Shown here: one piece after another, positions 11,697 through 22,405 of the stretch
How positions within the stretch are numbered: position 1 is the first letter of the stretch
Layout: each line of letters starts with the position of its first letter
Source of the DNA: Aralia elata
Taxonomy: Eukaryota > Streptophyta > Magnoliopsida > Apiales > Araliaceae
Reading direction: 5' to 3'
Assembly (NCBI GenBank): GCA_034770075.1
Contig: CM068379.1
Span: 41,237,130 to 41,301,129, forward strand
Length of the DNA stretch: 64,000 bases
The notes under the pieces: generated by a model
Told to the model about the DNA's origin: nothing
What the model saw: the letters and a program-made list of their open reading frames with translations, nothing else
The model's database searches: none
Position numbers and translations under genes: made by a program

Positions 11697-12374
11697 AATG
11701 AAATGGAGGAGTCGGGCTAACGACTTTAAACCAAGCGCTTCTTGGGAGGCAACCCAAGTTTACTATTTTGTTTCTATTTTTGTTTGATTGCATTTTAGTG
11801 GTTTAATTGCATTTTAATTTCTTTAGTCATTTGCTTTCAGGTACGCTCCCAACTTAGGGGTATTGAAAGATGATATCAATGGCGCTTGACACGATTTCAG
11901 GGAAGTCTTCTATTTTAATTTTTCCTATATCAGACATTGAGGACAATGTCAAGTTTAAGTTTGGGGGTAGTACTTCGTATTTGTGTGTTTTTAATTTAGT
12001 TTTTATGTGATTTAAGTTATGTATTTTTATTTAAAAAAAATTCATTTATTTTTAGGATATATCCGTTGAGCATTGTTTTAATTTGATTTGAACCATAATC
12101 CATGGTCTATGATAATGGCTTGTTTGAATTGATTCTAACTCATGGAAAATGGATAAATGTTGCTTAGTCTTTGTGTTTAATCGTTATTATTGGTTATTGT
12201 TTTGCTTATGCGTCATTTCACTCTTTTGCACCTACCCATGAGTATTGAGTTAGTTGTATGCTTAGAGAAGGCTTTTATAACCGAATGCTTGTGGGAAATA
12301 TCTATAAACTCTAGAACTCGTTTAAACATCACTCGAAGCATGGTGTCCAAATTTGTTGTGTTTGAATTGTTGGT
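11697..12374 (+). other. 3' non-coding region, first half, Athila-like element
   Basis: Holds the hairpin at 11741-11758 and a polypurine-tract-like block, GAGGACA followed by TTAAGTTTGGGGGT, at about 11938-11969. That block reappears next to the true polypurine tract at 12935-12966. The remainder is AT-rich; the short frame at 12190-12384 looks accidental. Confidence 0.75.
11741..11758 (+). ncRNA. conserved hairpin CTTGGG-AGGCAA-CCCAAG
   Basis: Perfect 6-bp stem with a 6-nt loop, preceded by the palindrome AAGCGCTT (11733-11740). It lies 44 nt after the stop codon. The counterpart at 61799-61816 (minus) has the same loop and the same spacing from a stop codon, but one stem pair changed from T-A to C-G. 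I interpret it as an RNA element of the transcript. Confidence 0.7.
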
Positions 12375-12589
12375 CATGTGGTGAGTTGAGATAGAGCGTA
12401 AAACGCACTCACTCATGGACACATGCGTAGGAGAGATAGAGCATAAAACGCATTCTCTTATAATTGTGATTAAAGAAGGAAAATTGTATATTTCAAATCT
12501 TGTGTTGAGTTGAGATGGAGCGTAAAACGCACTCACCACAAGAGTGGACTTAGGATAAGATGGAGCATAAAATGCACTTACCTAGAGTC
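12375..12589 (+). ncRNA. cluster of four hairpins with core GAGCRTAAAAYGCA
   Basis: Four units at 12375-12417, 12428-12460, 12499-12542 and 12547-12589. Each has the core GATRGAGCRTAAAAYGCA, itself a small stem (GCGT-AAA-ACGC in units 1 and 3, GCAT-AAA-ATGC in unit 4), inside outer arms that differ from unit to unit but remain complementary: CATGTGGTGAGT/ACTCACTCATG, TAGGAGAG/TTCTCTTA (with wobbles), CTTGTGTTGAGT/ACTCACCACAAG, GACTTAGGATAAG/CTTACCTAGAGTC. A fifth relative sits at 59500-59533 in another family. Function unknown; packaging, dimerisation or RNA stability are possibilities. Confidence 0.75.
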
Positions 12590-12950
12590 TTTTGATTTCA
12601 AAATTTTGGAAATTATGATTTGTATACCTTTTGAGTGATGCGTTAAGCATGTAGTTTTTGGTGGTTTATTTTGATTATTTCATAAGGTAATGTGGTTGCA
12701 TAGCTTCATCCGAGCTTGATTGGTTTAGTGTCATTGGGTACTCATACACACACGGAAGGGACCTAAAGCAAGCTATGACTAGCTAATTGTAAATCTAGAC
12801 TTGCAACGTTTTGAAAATTTCCTTGAGTTTTCATGTGTTTATGCTTTGAGACCATTGGTTAGCTTATTAACTCATTGCTCAAGATAGTTTTTATTTAGAA
12901 ATGTTTAATTTTTATAGTTTGTGTGTTTTGCTTGAGGACAAGCAAAGGTT

Positions 12951-12966
12951 TAAGTTTGGGGGTGTT
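12951..12966 (+). other. polypurine tract of the Athila-like element
   Basis: TAAGTTTGGGGGTGTT immediately before the 3' LTR, preceded by GAGGACAAGC. Expected plus-strand priming site. Confidence 0.85.
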
Positions 12967-15330
12967 TGATGAGTGTGTTTTATATACACAAATTGGGTAC
13001 TTTTAGCCTTAATAATTTTTAAGTCTTTAGCTATTTCGTTTGATTTTATGTGTTTTCATCTTATTGTTGTGTAATGTAGTTTGTATTACTTTTATATGTA
13101 TTTATATGCTTTTATGTGTTTTTACGTTGTTTTGTAGGTATTGAAATAAAAGCCCTTAGAATCAATGCGTTTTCGGCTTGAATCTAGCATTCCCGCTGTT
13201 TGTCTCTCAATTTCACCCATGTTCAAATCCGAATCTCTCAAAACTCAATGAACAAAAGTTGTAGATTTTGATCTTAGCTTTCCAGAACATCCGGAATCAT
13301 CCAATTTGAAGTTCGTATGAGAGAGTTATGCTCATTTTACCGTCGGATTTTGCATGCATTTTACGCAGCAGTTTCTTCGAGCTCCATTTGACCCTTGCTC
13401 CAGTCCGTATCTCGACGAGCTCCAGTTATGGAAGATGTAGAGATACTTCTTAGCTTTCCATAGCCTACTTAATCACCTTAATCCGAGTTCGGACGAAGAA
13501 GTTATGACCATTTTTCCAACAGACGTCAGAGCTGGAAAACAGTGCAGAAGCAGCGCCCGGCGCAGCTGCGCCCCTTCCTAGTACAAATTCGGCGCAGCTG
13601 CGCCCTTATGCAGAAAACGTAGATTTAGGGCGGCGCAGCTGCGCCCGGACGCAAGCCAAAGGCGGCGCAGCTGCGCCCGGCATCCAGGGAGTTCAGTATT
13701 CAGCGCATCCAAGCGCGCAGCTGCGCCGGATTCGCCAGATTTCGCGATTTCAGCTCATTTTTGGTCTAAATTGGTGGGCTAAGCTAGGTTTTTGCTTAAG
13801 GAACTATAAATACATTATGTAGCCTCCATTTTTATGAGACCTAGACCCTAGAAATCAGATTCAAGAGAGGGGGGAGCTACCAAATTCATCACCAAGGAGG
13901 GCCAAAGTGCTACAAATCAAGCTATATCAAGCAAAGGCCAATGAGCTAAAGCATCAAGGATTGCAAAATCAAGGAGGAAAAGCTAGAGATCATCATCAAC
14001 CCAACAAGCAACATCTGAATATCCATCAAAAGTGGTTTTATCTCTAATTTCCCTTCTAATTTGTAATCCAACATGATGTATAAATTGAATATGATGTTAT
14101 TTGTAGCTACCATGAACTAGATTTTTATTCTAAGATTTCAATGGAACCCAACACCTAGTTTGAATCAAATTATCTCTCTTTGATGTTAGTTATCATTTTA
14201 GAATTGGATATCATAATTTGCGCTTCATGTATTAATTATCTTGATCATCAATTACCATGATAATTTATATGGAATTGAGAAAGGAAATTTAAATTGAGAT
14301 CTGATTATGCTAGCATATGTTCATAATTTGTACATTCCTCGTGAAGTTATGATTCGTGCTTAGGATAGAGATATACCGAAGCACCATATGTGGCCAATTG
14401 AGAACTTATGCTTCAACTCTTTTGATTGTAATTCACATAGAGATATAGTGTGTTAGTCATCTAGGGTGTTCACATTCATTCTATCAATTGTGGATTTAAT
14501 GTGATACGAATATGGTGCATCGAAAGATGGCCATATTTTACATTCGTGTTCTCGACCAACATTCTAACGTAATAATTTGCGAATTGAATGTCTAGCATGA
14601 TTTATGCTGAAAGTATAATTGATTGATCACCTATATGAAATTGAAAAGTGGATTATAGTGTTGAGACTTAGTTTTGATATCATACGAAAGTTAGAGATTT
14701 TTGTGGGTGATGTTTGAGATTATGTGGCGTGTGTCTTATTCATTGTCTTCAAGAATGGATGACTTGCTAGTATTTGGGATAGAGATATACCTAAATGCCG
14801 TGTGTAACCATTATGAGATTACAAACTTAATGACTCCCTACACGGAGGTTCATTCGTTTGATGGGTAGATTGACTAAGATTATGTGGCGTGTGTCTTGTT
14901 GATTATTCATGGAATTGAATGGATTGTTGGCATGTGGGATAAACATATACCTATGTGTCGTGTATGGGTAATTTTCATATGACCATACACTAAGGCTTAT
15001 GAATAAGGTGAATTTCTCGGTTAACAATTCTTGTGTATTAACTAGTTGAAAAAGAGAGAGTTAAGAGATTTAAATGAAGTGTTGGGGGAAATTGTAATCT
15101 TAGACTTGTTAATATTTGATTTCATTACCTTAATGTTCTATTTGTTATCTTCGTTATTGCAAAACAAAAGAAATAATTATCGTTTGTTTAAATGAGATTG
15201 AAATGATAAAAGGTTAATACTTGGTAAACATTAGAAACAATTCCTCGTGGGATCGATACTTTATTTACTCTTTATTACTTGTTGACCGCGTATACTTGTG
15301 CGTATTTATCGGTTGCGAAATCGACCAACA
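12967..15330 (+). repeat. 3' LTR of the Athila-like element (2364 bp)
   Basis: Matches the 5' LTR throughout; the 12-bp difference in length is one 13-bp insertion (15079-15091) and one missing base near 13082. Palindromes recur at 13559-13727 and the TATA box at 13805-13812. It is followed by the duplicated target ATGCG at 15331-15335. Confidence 0.95.
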
Positions 15331-15335
15331 ATGCG
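15331..15335. repeat. target-site duplication ATGCG, right
   Basis: Matches 8021-8025 exactly and abuts the 3' LTR. Confidence 0.95.
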
Positions 15336-16860
15336 TACGTAATAACTTTACCATTTTACATTAGCACACAACCAAGTCCTTTATGTAACGCATCACTGTA
15401 AACTACGAAGTCCCCCGAATCATCTGGTAAAGATAACACTGGTGCTTCGCTCAGCCTTTTCTTCAGCTCTTGAAAACTCTCCTCACACTTTTCCGTCCAA
15501 ACAAATTTTACCGACTTCCTTGTCAGATTGGTCAGAGTTCCTGCTATTTTCGAAAAATCCTGAATGAACCTTCTGTAATAGCCTGCCAATCCCAAGAAAC
15601 TTCTCACTGGATCCACAGAGATTCCGTCTTTGTCAATCACATGATCTAGAAATTGAACTCTTTCCAACCAGAATTCACACTTCGAGAATTTTGCGTATAA
15701 TTTCTCCTTTCTCAACGCTTCCAACACCATCCTTAAATGTTCAACATGATCTTCCTGAGTCTTAGAATAGATCAGAATATCATTTATGAACACAACTACA
15801 AACTTATCCAAGTATTGCTTGAATACCCGGTTCATCATGTCCATGAATGCTGCTGGCGCGTACAGTAACCGAATGACATTACCAGGAACTCATAATGGCC
15901 ATAACGAGTCCTGAATGCTGTCTTAGGTACATCTTCCTTCTTCACCTTCAATTGATGATAACCTGTCCTCAAATCGATTTTGGAAAAATGTTTCGCTCCC
16001 TTCAATTGATCAAACAAATCATCTATTCTGGGTAGTGGGTATTTGTTTTTGATTGTCACTTTGTTCAACTCCCGATAGTCAATATAAAGTCTCATCGATC
16101 CATCCTTCTTTTTCAAAAATAAAACTGGTGCTCCCCATGGAGACACACTCGGTTGGATATACTTCTTATCTAATAACTCCTGCAGCTGTATTATCAGTTC
16201 CTTCATCTCCACCAGTGTCATTTTGTATGGGGCTTTCGAAATCGATGTCGTTCCAGGTACTAGATCTATAACGAATTCAGTCTCCCTATCTGGTGGTAGA
16301 CCTGGCAAATCCTTCGGGAACACATCAGGAAACTCATTTACAACAGGTATCTGCCCCATCTCTGCTTCCACCCTCTGGGTATCAACAATATGGGCAAGAT
16401 AACCTACACAGCCTTTTCTTAACAATTTCTTAGCTTGCATCATGGTCAAACAACTCGAGTGTCTAGGCGATTTGCTACCATAGAACACTACCTTAGACTG
16501 GTTAGAGGTCTGAAGGTTTATACACTTCTTCTGGCAATCTATCATTGCCCCATGATTAAATAACCACTTCATACCCAAAATTACATCAAATTCCCCTAAC
16601 GGAATCGGAATTAAATACACAGGTAACTTATACCCACTTATATCTACAACACAATTCCTATGAATATATCTAGCGGGAATTATTTCCTTATTCGCAACTT
16701 CTATGTTCATAGGGTGTTCTAGTTCTTCCCGAGGTAAGTTTAATCGTTGGGAGAATTCAAGTGATACGAAGGAACAAGTAGCACCCGAATCAAATAATAT
16801 GTATGCAGATATATCATTGATCGGAATGAAACCTGAAACCACGTCCTTAGATGCGATCGC
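15336..16860 (-). pseudogene. pol: chromovirus pol: protease and reverse transcriptase, truncated
   Basis: Minus strand, 5' part of the gene that resumes at 8025. From 16860 down: protease with DSGAT (near 16787), a linker, then reverse transcriptase (SPWGAPVLFLKKKDGS, YRELNKVTIKNKYPLPRIDD, FSKIDLRTGYHQ). A one-base loss near 15868 shifts the frame after MSFG. The next block holds the catalytic motif as FIND (15779-15790) instead of FIDD, so an active-site Asp is lost, followed by FSKCEFWL, GYYRRFI and the start of RNase H. A TAA near 15351-15353 sits just before the Athila-like insertion. Gag and the protease N-terminus are missing because copia LTR2 abuts at 16861. Confidence 0.9.
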
Positions 16861-18671
16861 TGAAAGTAGTATGCACACAAGCCAATCATATTGATATGAT
16901 CTATCATATACTTTGTAATCTTAATCATTTATTAATAAAAGAATTGATTTTCTTAAAAGGCATTTTATATTATCTACATGGTGCTGTTATATTAAATGTG
17001 ATAAACCCATAGTTTTGAGCAATGCTTTTAGAATCATGATGGTGATCATGCTAATGAGGTCTAAATTCTAGATAGCTCACAAACTAAAATTGTTCCTAAT
17101 CGTTGGATTACTAAATTGGGGATTAGTGAATCCGGATAGATTAGTACATACGTTGCTTGCTCTTAGGAAGAGGATGATTGATCTCATAATCATTTGTGTG
17201 GAGACACTAAAGCAAGTATGTAGGTGCTTATTAGAGAATAAGTTCACTGAACGTGGCTCGCTAAGGAATACCTAATGGAGTTTTACTCGCCTGTCAATAG
17301 GAATTTCTCTAGTGATAGTAGTACAAGTGATCCTTGGACTTGAGATCATCATAGTATCTTGTGTATGATGAGTTATACTTTGACATGTCCCTTAAGACCT
17401 TTGGGGTATATCAAAGGGTATGATTGGGTATAATAAGTTGTACATGGAGATAGGTGAATGATCAACAAAGAATCTACCACTTCTAGTAAAAGATGTGAAT
17501 GTCTTATGTGATTCGATAAATGACAACTTAGTAGTCCTTGGCCAAGGCAGAATGAAATTAGAAAGGAGTTTCTAATTTGCATTAATCAGAGTTGTGCATT
17601 TGGGAATCGAAATACATATAATTAAATAAAATAAGACTTGACAGTAAATCCATGTCTTATATTTAATTGGGACATTGTATGGTAGAAGGATTGAATTGTA
17701 CGGTAACTATTTACTCAAAGGTTCTTTTGTGATTGATGTTGAAATCTATATTATCTAGAAAGTCGTTGATCGCTAAGGGGGCTTACCCTTATTGTAGAGT
17801 AAATATTATTTATTTAAATGAATTAAATAGTTTAATTTATTTATTTAAATAAAATTAGAATTGTTCTAATTGATTTATTCACAGTCGGTTTAATATAGAG
17901 AACCTAAAGGGTCACACCGCAAAACAAAAATATTTATTTAAGAAGTAAATGGCATAATTGTAATAATAAGTTAAGTGTATTTAATTTAATCTATGGGGAT
18001 AGAATAAATTAAATAGCTTAATATTTATTATTTAATATTTTGGAAATATTAAATATAAATTAATAAGAGGAGTCTTATTATTATTATTACTATTACTATT
18101 ATTTAATTCCTAATAGGGATTGTGAATTAATTAATAGAAGTACTCTCCCATAAATTCCTAATTGGATTAGGAGCATAATTAATTAAAGGAGTTTAATTAT
18201 AATAGAAACCCTAATCCTAAATAGTTTAGGGAAGGGTTATTCCTACATCTATAAATAAGAGGAGTCTTATCATAGGGTCACACACTCTTGCATTAGATTG
18301 TGGAGAGTACTTACAATTTCTATAGAGATAGAAACTAGGATTTTGCCAAATACCCAACTTCTTGAATACTTGTTCTTCCTTGGTGGAACACCACTAGAGG
18401 ACAAACACTAGGGTGGCTAACGTTGATCAAAGGAAGGAATCACACCGTAGCATTCGAGAACACAAAGGACTAGGAGTTGAACTTGTACCCGAGGAAGCTT
18501 TGTTCTACGAGGGTATAATTCTTATTCTCTTTCTCTTTCGTTTATATCGTTAATTGAGCACTTTGATCGATCATGGTGATGGTTTGTGTAAAATTTTAAA
18601 ATCCGTTTTATCGCGCTTCCGCTCTATATATGTAATTTGATTGCATGCTCGCGTTATATACAAACCTTAGA
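16861..18671 (+). repeat. copia 5' LTR (LTR2, 1811 bp)
   Basis: TGAAAGTAGT ... CCTTAGA, followed at once by a tRNA-Met primer site, so this is a 5' LTR. Very close to LTR1, with small indels such as a missing segment near 18278. The TATA box is at 18250-18257. Its left flank (ATCGC at 16856-16860) does not match the right flank of the series (CTATA at 25700), so the 16861-25699 block is not one simple insertion. Confidence 0.93.
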
Positions 18672-18672
18672 G

Positions 18673-18684
18673 TGGTATCAGAGC
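18673..18684 (+). promoter_or_regulatory. primer binding site for initiator tRNA-Met (copy 2)
   Basis: TGGTATCAGAGC one base after the LTR; the classical plant tRNA-iMet primer site. Marks the start of internal sequence. Confidence 0.95.
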
Positions 18685-18786
18685 CTAATCTTGTGCTAAT
18701 TATCGATTTTGATGATTCCATATGTGTATGATATGCGATTGGATCGAAATTTTTGGGCAGAATCAATTTTTCTAGATCAGCGACGC

Positions 18787-18870
18787 GGCGCAGCTGCGCC
18801 GACTCCAGTTCATTCTGGAGCGCAGCTGCGCTAGTTCATTCTGGGCGCAGCTGCGCTAGCGCAGCTGCGC
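18787..18870. repeat. four GCGCAGCTGCGC palindromes in copia leader 2
   Basis: Units at 18787-18800, 18820-18831, 18845-18856 and 18859-18870, with spacers containing the repeated text AGTTCATTCTGG. At the homologous place in copy 3 the same spacers flank GCGCGGCCGCGC units. Confidence 0.95.
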
Positions 18871-20315
18871 CGGCTAGCAGAATCCAAAATTTTTTTTTCC
18901 TTCAATTAAAATAAATGGTTTATTTAATTGATATAAGTTTAAAATAAAGATGTTTATTTTATCTGAAATAGGATTTCAGATTGCTAAAATTAAAAGAGTT
19001 TAATTTCGATTTGGTTTTTCATTAAAATAAAAGAGTTTATTTTGTTTCAAAACTAAATATTAGTAAAACTTTTGCCTATTAATTGATATCAATGCATATA
19101 TGGAATGGTTTTATTATTCATGGGATGAATGTTATTTATTGATACATATAGAGATATGTATGATAATAAATAGGGATTGATTATGGACTATTGACCAATG
19201 TGTGATTGGATTTATTTTAGTGGATGCTTGAATGTATGAGTTTTTATAAATGGGGTGTGCATACCTCGTCTTCTCTAATTTTTCTTAATGTAAATTCTAT
19301 CTCCCTCTTATGTACTTCCCCTTGACTGCTGATCAAGGTTTCTATTTATTATAAATAGTTTTTGTAATAGGACTAGTTAGAATTAATTTTGAAGAATTGG
19401 AGACAAAGGAGCAAGGAGCACTTGAAGACCCGTTTGTATTGGAGCTCGGGTTTAAATGTAATAGTTATATTTAAATTTATTCTTGCACCCTAGGTTTGAC
19501 CTTTTGGTTCACTTGGTGGCTCTAGTGAACCAAACTAGAATAAAAGTCCATAATCAATCCGGGTAGAATATAGTATTCTATATGTGCATGCTTACTATAT
19601 ATATATATATATTATATATTATCTAACATGCTTCGCATGTAATATAATATGACGCGTATTTTATATATATATGTGCATGCGCGCTAAATAAGATGAGACT
19701 AATAATAATTACAAACCCCTCAAAGAAATTATATTAAGTCCTAAGCGTTCAAAGATATTGGGAATATCGAACGTCGCCTTCTAGCATGGTAAAACAATAG
19801 AGTATTAAATATTTAATATGAGTTTGTTGTGCACACACAAGGCGAGTATTAAATATTTAAGATGTTGTTTTATCACATTTGATGCTTATTAAGGAAGTGA
19901 ACATTACTGCTTTGTTGTGCACACACAAGGGCGGTCTTTTTCTCTTCACATATATGGAAGTGCTAGGTTGGACTTAACTTAGATTATTTTAGTTCGGATG
20001 TGCACACACTTAACCATTATAATCTAAGAGGCAAAATACAAGGAATTACATAGTGATGTAATTGACAATAGTTGTCTACCTATTGATTTATATATAGTTT
20101 GTTGTGCACACACGAGGCTAAATAAATTTGAAATGGGGTCCTTAATCTCACTAGCAAATCTTTAATTAGATTTGCCGAACTATATAATGAGGGTAATATA
20201 GTTTGATGAAAATAGTGGGAGATACCAATTTAAATAAAGACTTAATTTATTTTGGTAATTAATTAAATGAATGAATGCTAAAATGTTGTCTATTTTCACA
20301 TGTAGAATTTAAAAA

Positions 20316-20669
20316 ATGTCAAACTCACTATCACTGCGTAGCATACTTGATGCTAACAAATTGACCGGACCGAATTACACGGACTGGTTAAGGAATCTGA
20401 GAATTGTTCTCACTGCTGAAAAGATTTCTTATGTCCCAAATTCGCCAGTCCTTGCAAGTGTTGCAGAAACAGCCTCTGAGGAAGAGATTGCTACTTTCAG
20501 AAAGTGGCAAGATGATGCAATCTTGGCTCAATGCATCATGCTCGTATCCATGAGTAACGAGCTTCAGCGTCAGCACGAAACTATGGATGCTCCTACTATA
20601 TTGCTGCACCTCAAAGAGTTGTATGGTGAGTAAAGTAGGACTGCTAGATATCAGATATCTAAGGAGTCT
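20316..20669 (+). pseudogene. gag: copia gag fragment, copy 2
   Basis: ATG at 20316 opens the same Gag as at 517, nearly identical over 105 residues, then a TAA at 20631-20633 replaces the CAA seen in copy 1. Homology with gag continues to about 20669, where the sequence jumps straight into the middle of an LTR. The rest of gag, all of pol and the start of the next LTR have been deleted. Confidence 0.9.
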
Positions 20670-22172
20670 TATAATCATTTGTGTGGAGACACTAAAGCAA
20701 GTATGTAGGTGCTTATTGGAGAATAAGTACATTGAACGTGGCTCGCTAAAAAATACCTAATGGAGTTTTACTCGCCTGTCAATAGAAATTCCTCTAGTGA
20801 TAGTAGTACAAGTGATCCTTGGACTTGAGATCATCATTGTATCTTGCGTATGATGAGTTATACTTTGACATGTCCCTTAAAACCTTTAGGGTATAACAAA
20901 GGGTATGATTGGGTATAATTAGTTGTACATGGAGATAAGTGAATGATCAACAAAAAATCTATCACGTCTAGTCAAAGATGTGAATGTCCTATGTGATTCG
21001 ATAAATGACAACTCGGTAGTCCTTGGCCAAGACAGAATGAAATTAGAATGGAGTTTCTAATTTGCATTATTTTGAGTTGTGCATTTGGGAATCGAAATAC
21101 ATATAATTAAATAAAAATAAGACTTGAGAGTAATTCCATTTCTTATATTTAATTGGGACATTGTATGGTAGAAGGATTGAATTGTACGGTAACTATGCAC
21201 TGAAAGGTTCTTTTGTGATTAATGTTGAAATCTATATTATTTGGAAAGTAAGTCGTTGATCGCTAAGGGGGCTTACCCTTATTGTAGAATAAATATTATT
21301 TATTTAAATGAATTAAATAGTTTAATTTATTTATTTAAATATACTTAGAATTGTTCTAATTGATTTATTCACAACCGGTTTAATATGGAGAACCTAAAGG
21401 GTCACACCGTAAAAGGAAAATATTTATTTAAGAAGTAAATGACATAATTGTAATTATAAGTTAAGTGTATTTAATTTAATCTATGGAGATAGAATAAATT
21501 AAATAGCTTTATATTTATTATTTAATATTTTGGAAATATTAAATATAAATTAATAAGAGGAGTCTTATTATTATTATTATTATCATTACTATTATTTAAT
21601 TCCTAATAGGGCTTGAGAATTAATTAATAGAAGTACTCTCTCATGAATTCCTAATTAGATTAGGAGCATAATTAATTCAAGGATTTTAATTATAATAGAA
21701 ACCCTAATCCTAAATAGTTTAGGGAAGGGTTATTCCTAAATCTATAAATAAGAGAAGTCTTATCATAGATTAGGGTTACACACTCTTGCATTAGATTGTG
21801 CAGAGTACTTGCAATTTCTATAGAGATAGAAACTAGGGTTTTGCCAACACCCAACTTCTTGAATATCTATTCTTTCTTGGTGGATCACCTCTAGAGGCCA
21901 AACACGTGGGTGGCTAACGTTGATCAAAGGAAGGAATCTCATCGGTGGAATTTGAGGAGAACACGAAGGACTAGGAGTTGAACTTGTACCTGAGAAAGCT
22001 TTGATCTACAAGGGTATAATTCTTATTCTCTTTCTCTTTCGTTTAATTGATAATTGAACACAAGGATAGATCATGGTGATGGTTTGTATTAAAAATTTAA
22101 AATCCGTTTTATCACGCTTCCGCCCTATTTGTGTAATTGGATTGAATGCTTGCGTTATATACAAACTTAACA
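20670..22172 (+). repeat. copia LTR, 5'-truncated (LTR3)
   Basis: Begins within the LTR at the text ATAATCATTTGTGTGGAGAC (compare 4778 and 17187) and ends ACTTAACA before a tRNA-Met primer site. More diverged from LTR1/LTR2 and sharing variants with LTR4, for example the repeated AAGTAAGTCG near 21246 and 24776. TATA box at 21743-21750. Confidence 0.9.
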
Positions 22173-22173
22173 G

Positions 22174-22185
22174 TGGTATCAGAGC
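22174..22185 (+). promoter_or_regulatory. primer binding site for initiator tRNA-Met (copy 3)
   Basis: TGGTATCAGAGC one base after LTR3, as in copy 2. Confidence 0.95.
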
Positions 22186-22290
22186 CTGATCCTTGTGTTA
22201 ATCATTGATTTTGATGATTTCATGTATGAATTGATATGCGATACGATCGGATTTTTGGGCTGGAAAATTTTTTTGAATCTACATCGCGGT

Positions 22291-22405
22291 GTGGCCGCGC
22301 CGCTTCCAGTTCATTCTGGAGCGCGGCCGCGCCCTAACCTAGAAAACGTTTCTGGGGTGCAGCGCGGCCGCGCCGCTTCTAGTTTAATTTGGAGCGCGGC
22401 CGCGC
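22291..22405. repeat. GCGCGGCCGCGC palindromes in copia leader 3
   Basis: Perfect units at 22321-22332, 22362-22373 and 22394-22405, and a decayed one at about 22285-22301. Same location and spacer as the copy 2 array, but the two central-flanking bases are changed symmetrically (A to G and T to C). Confidence 0.95.

Larger units (their letters stand above)
8026..15330 (+). mobile_element. non-autonomous Athila-like retrotransposon (7305 bp, complete)
   Basis: Complete element: 5' LTR 8026-10377, tRNA-Asp primer site 10384-10401, one gag-like frame 10527-11696, about 1.25 kb non-coding with hairpins, polypurine tract 12951-12966, 3' LTR 12967-15330, flanked by ATGCG. It has no protease, reverse transcriptase, RNase H or integrase, so it must borrow these, probably from an autonomous Athila-like relative such as the one at 57337-64000, with which it shares several 3' non-coding blocks. 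The LTRs differ only by scattered substitutions, one 13-bp insertion and one 1-bp gap, so insertion is recent. Possibly a TR-GAG type element. Confidence 0.93.
18672..20315 (+). other. copia leader, copy 2 (1644 bp)
   Basis: Long non-coding leader between primer site and gag. It holds GC palindromes (18787-18870), AT-rich text, a short TA run (19594-19612), and four TGTGCACACA blocks (about 19823, 19911, 19998, 20103). Aligns throughout with 22173-23878. Confidence 0.88.

Noticed and set aside
6269..16860. Chromovirus fragment as cargo captured between two copia LTRs
   Set aside because: LTR1 is a 3' LTR and LTR2 a 5' LTR of separate copies; two independent insertions into an older chromovirus explain the layout more simply.
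18673..18684. Possible tRNA gene signal at the tRNA-Met-like text
   Set aside because: Only the 12-base primer complement is present, with no cloverleaf around it; likewise at 10384, 22174 and 52575.
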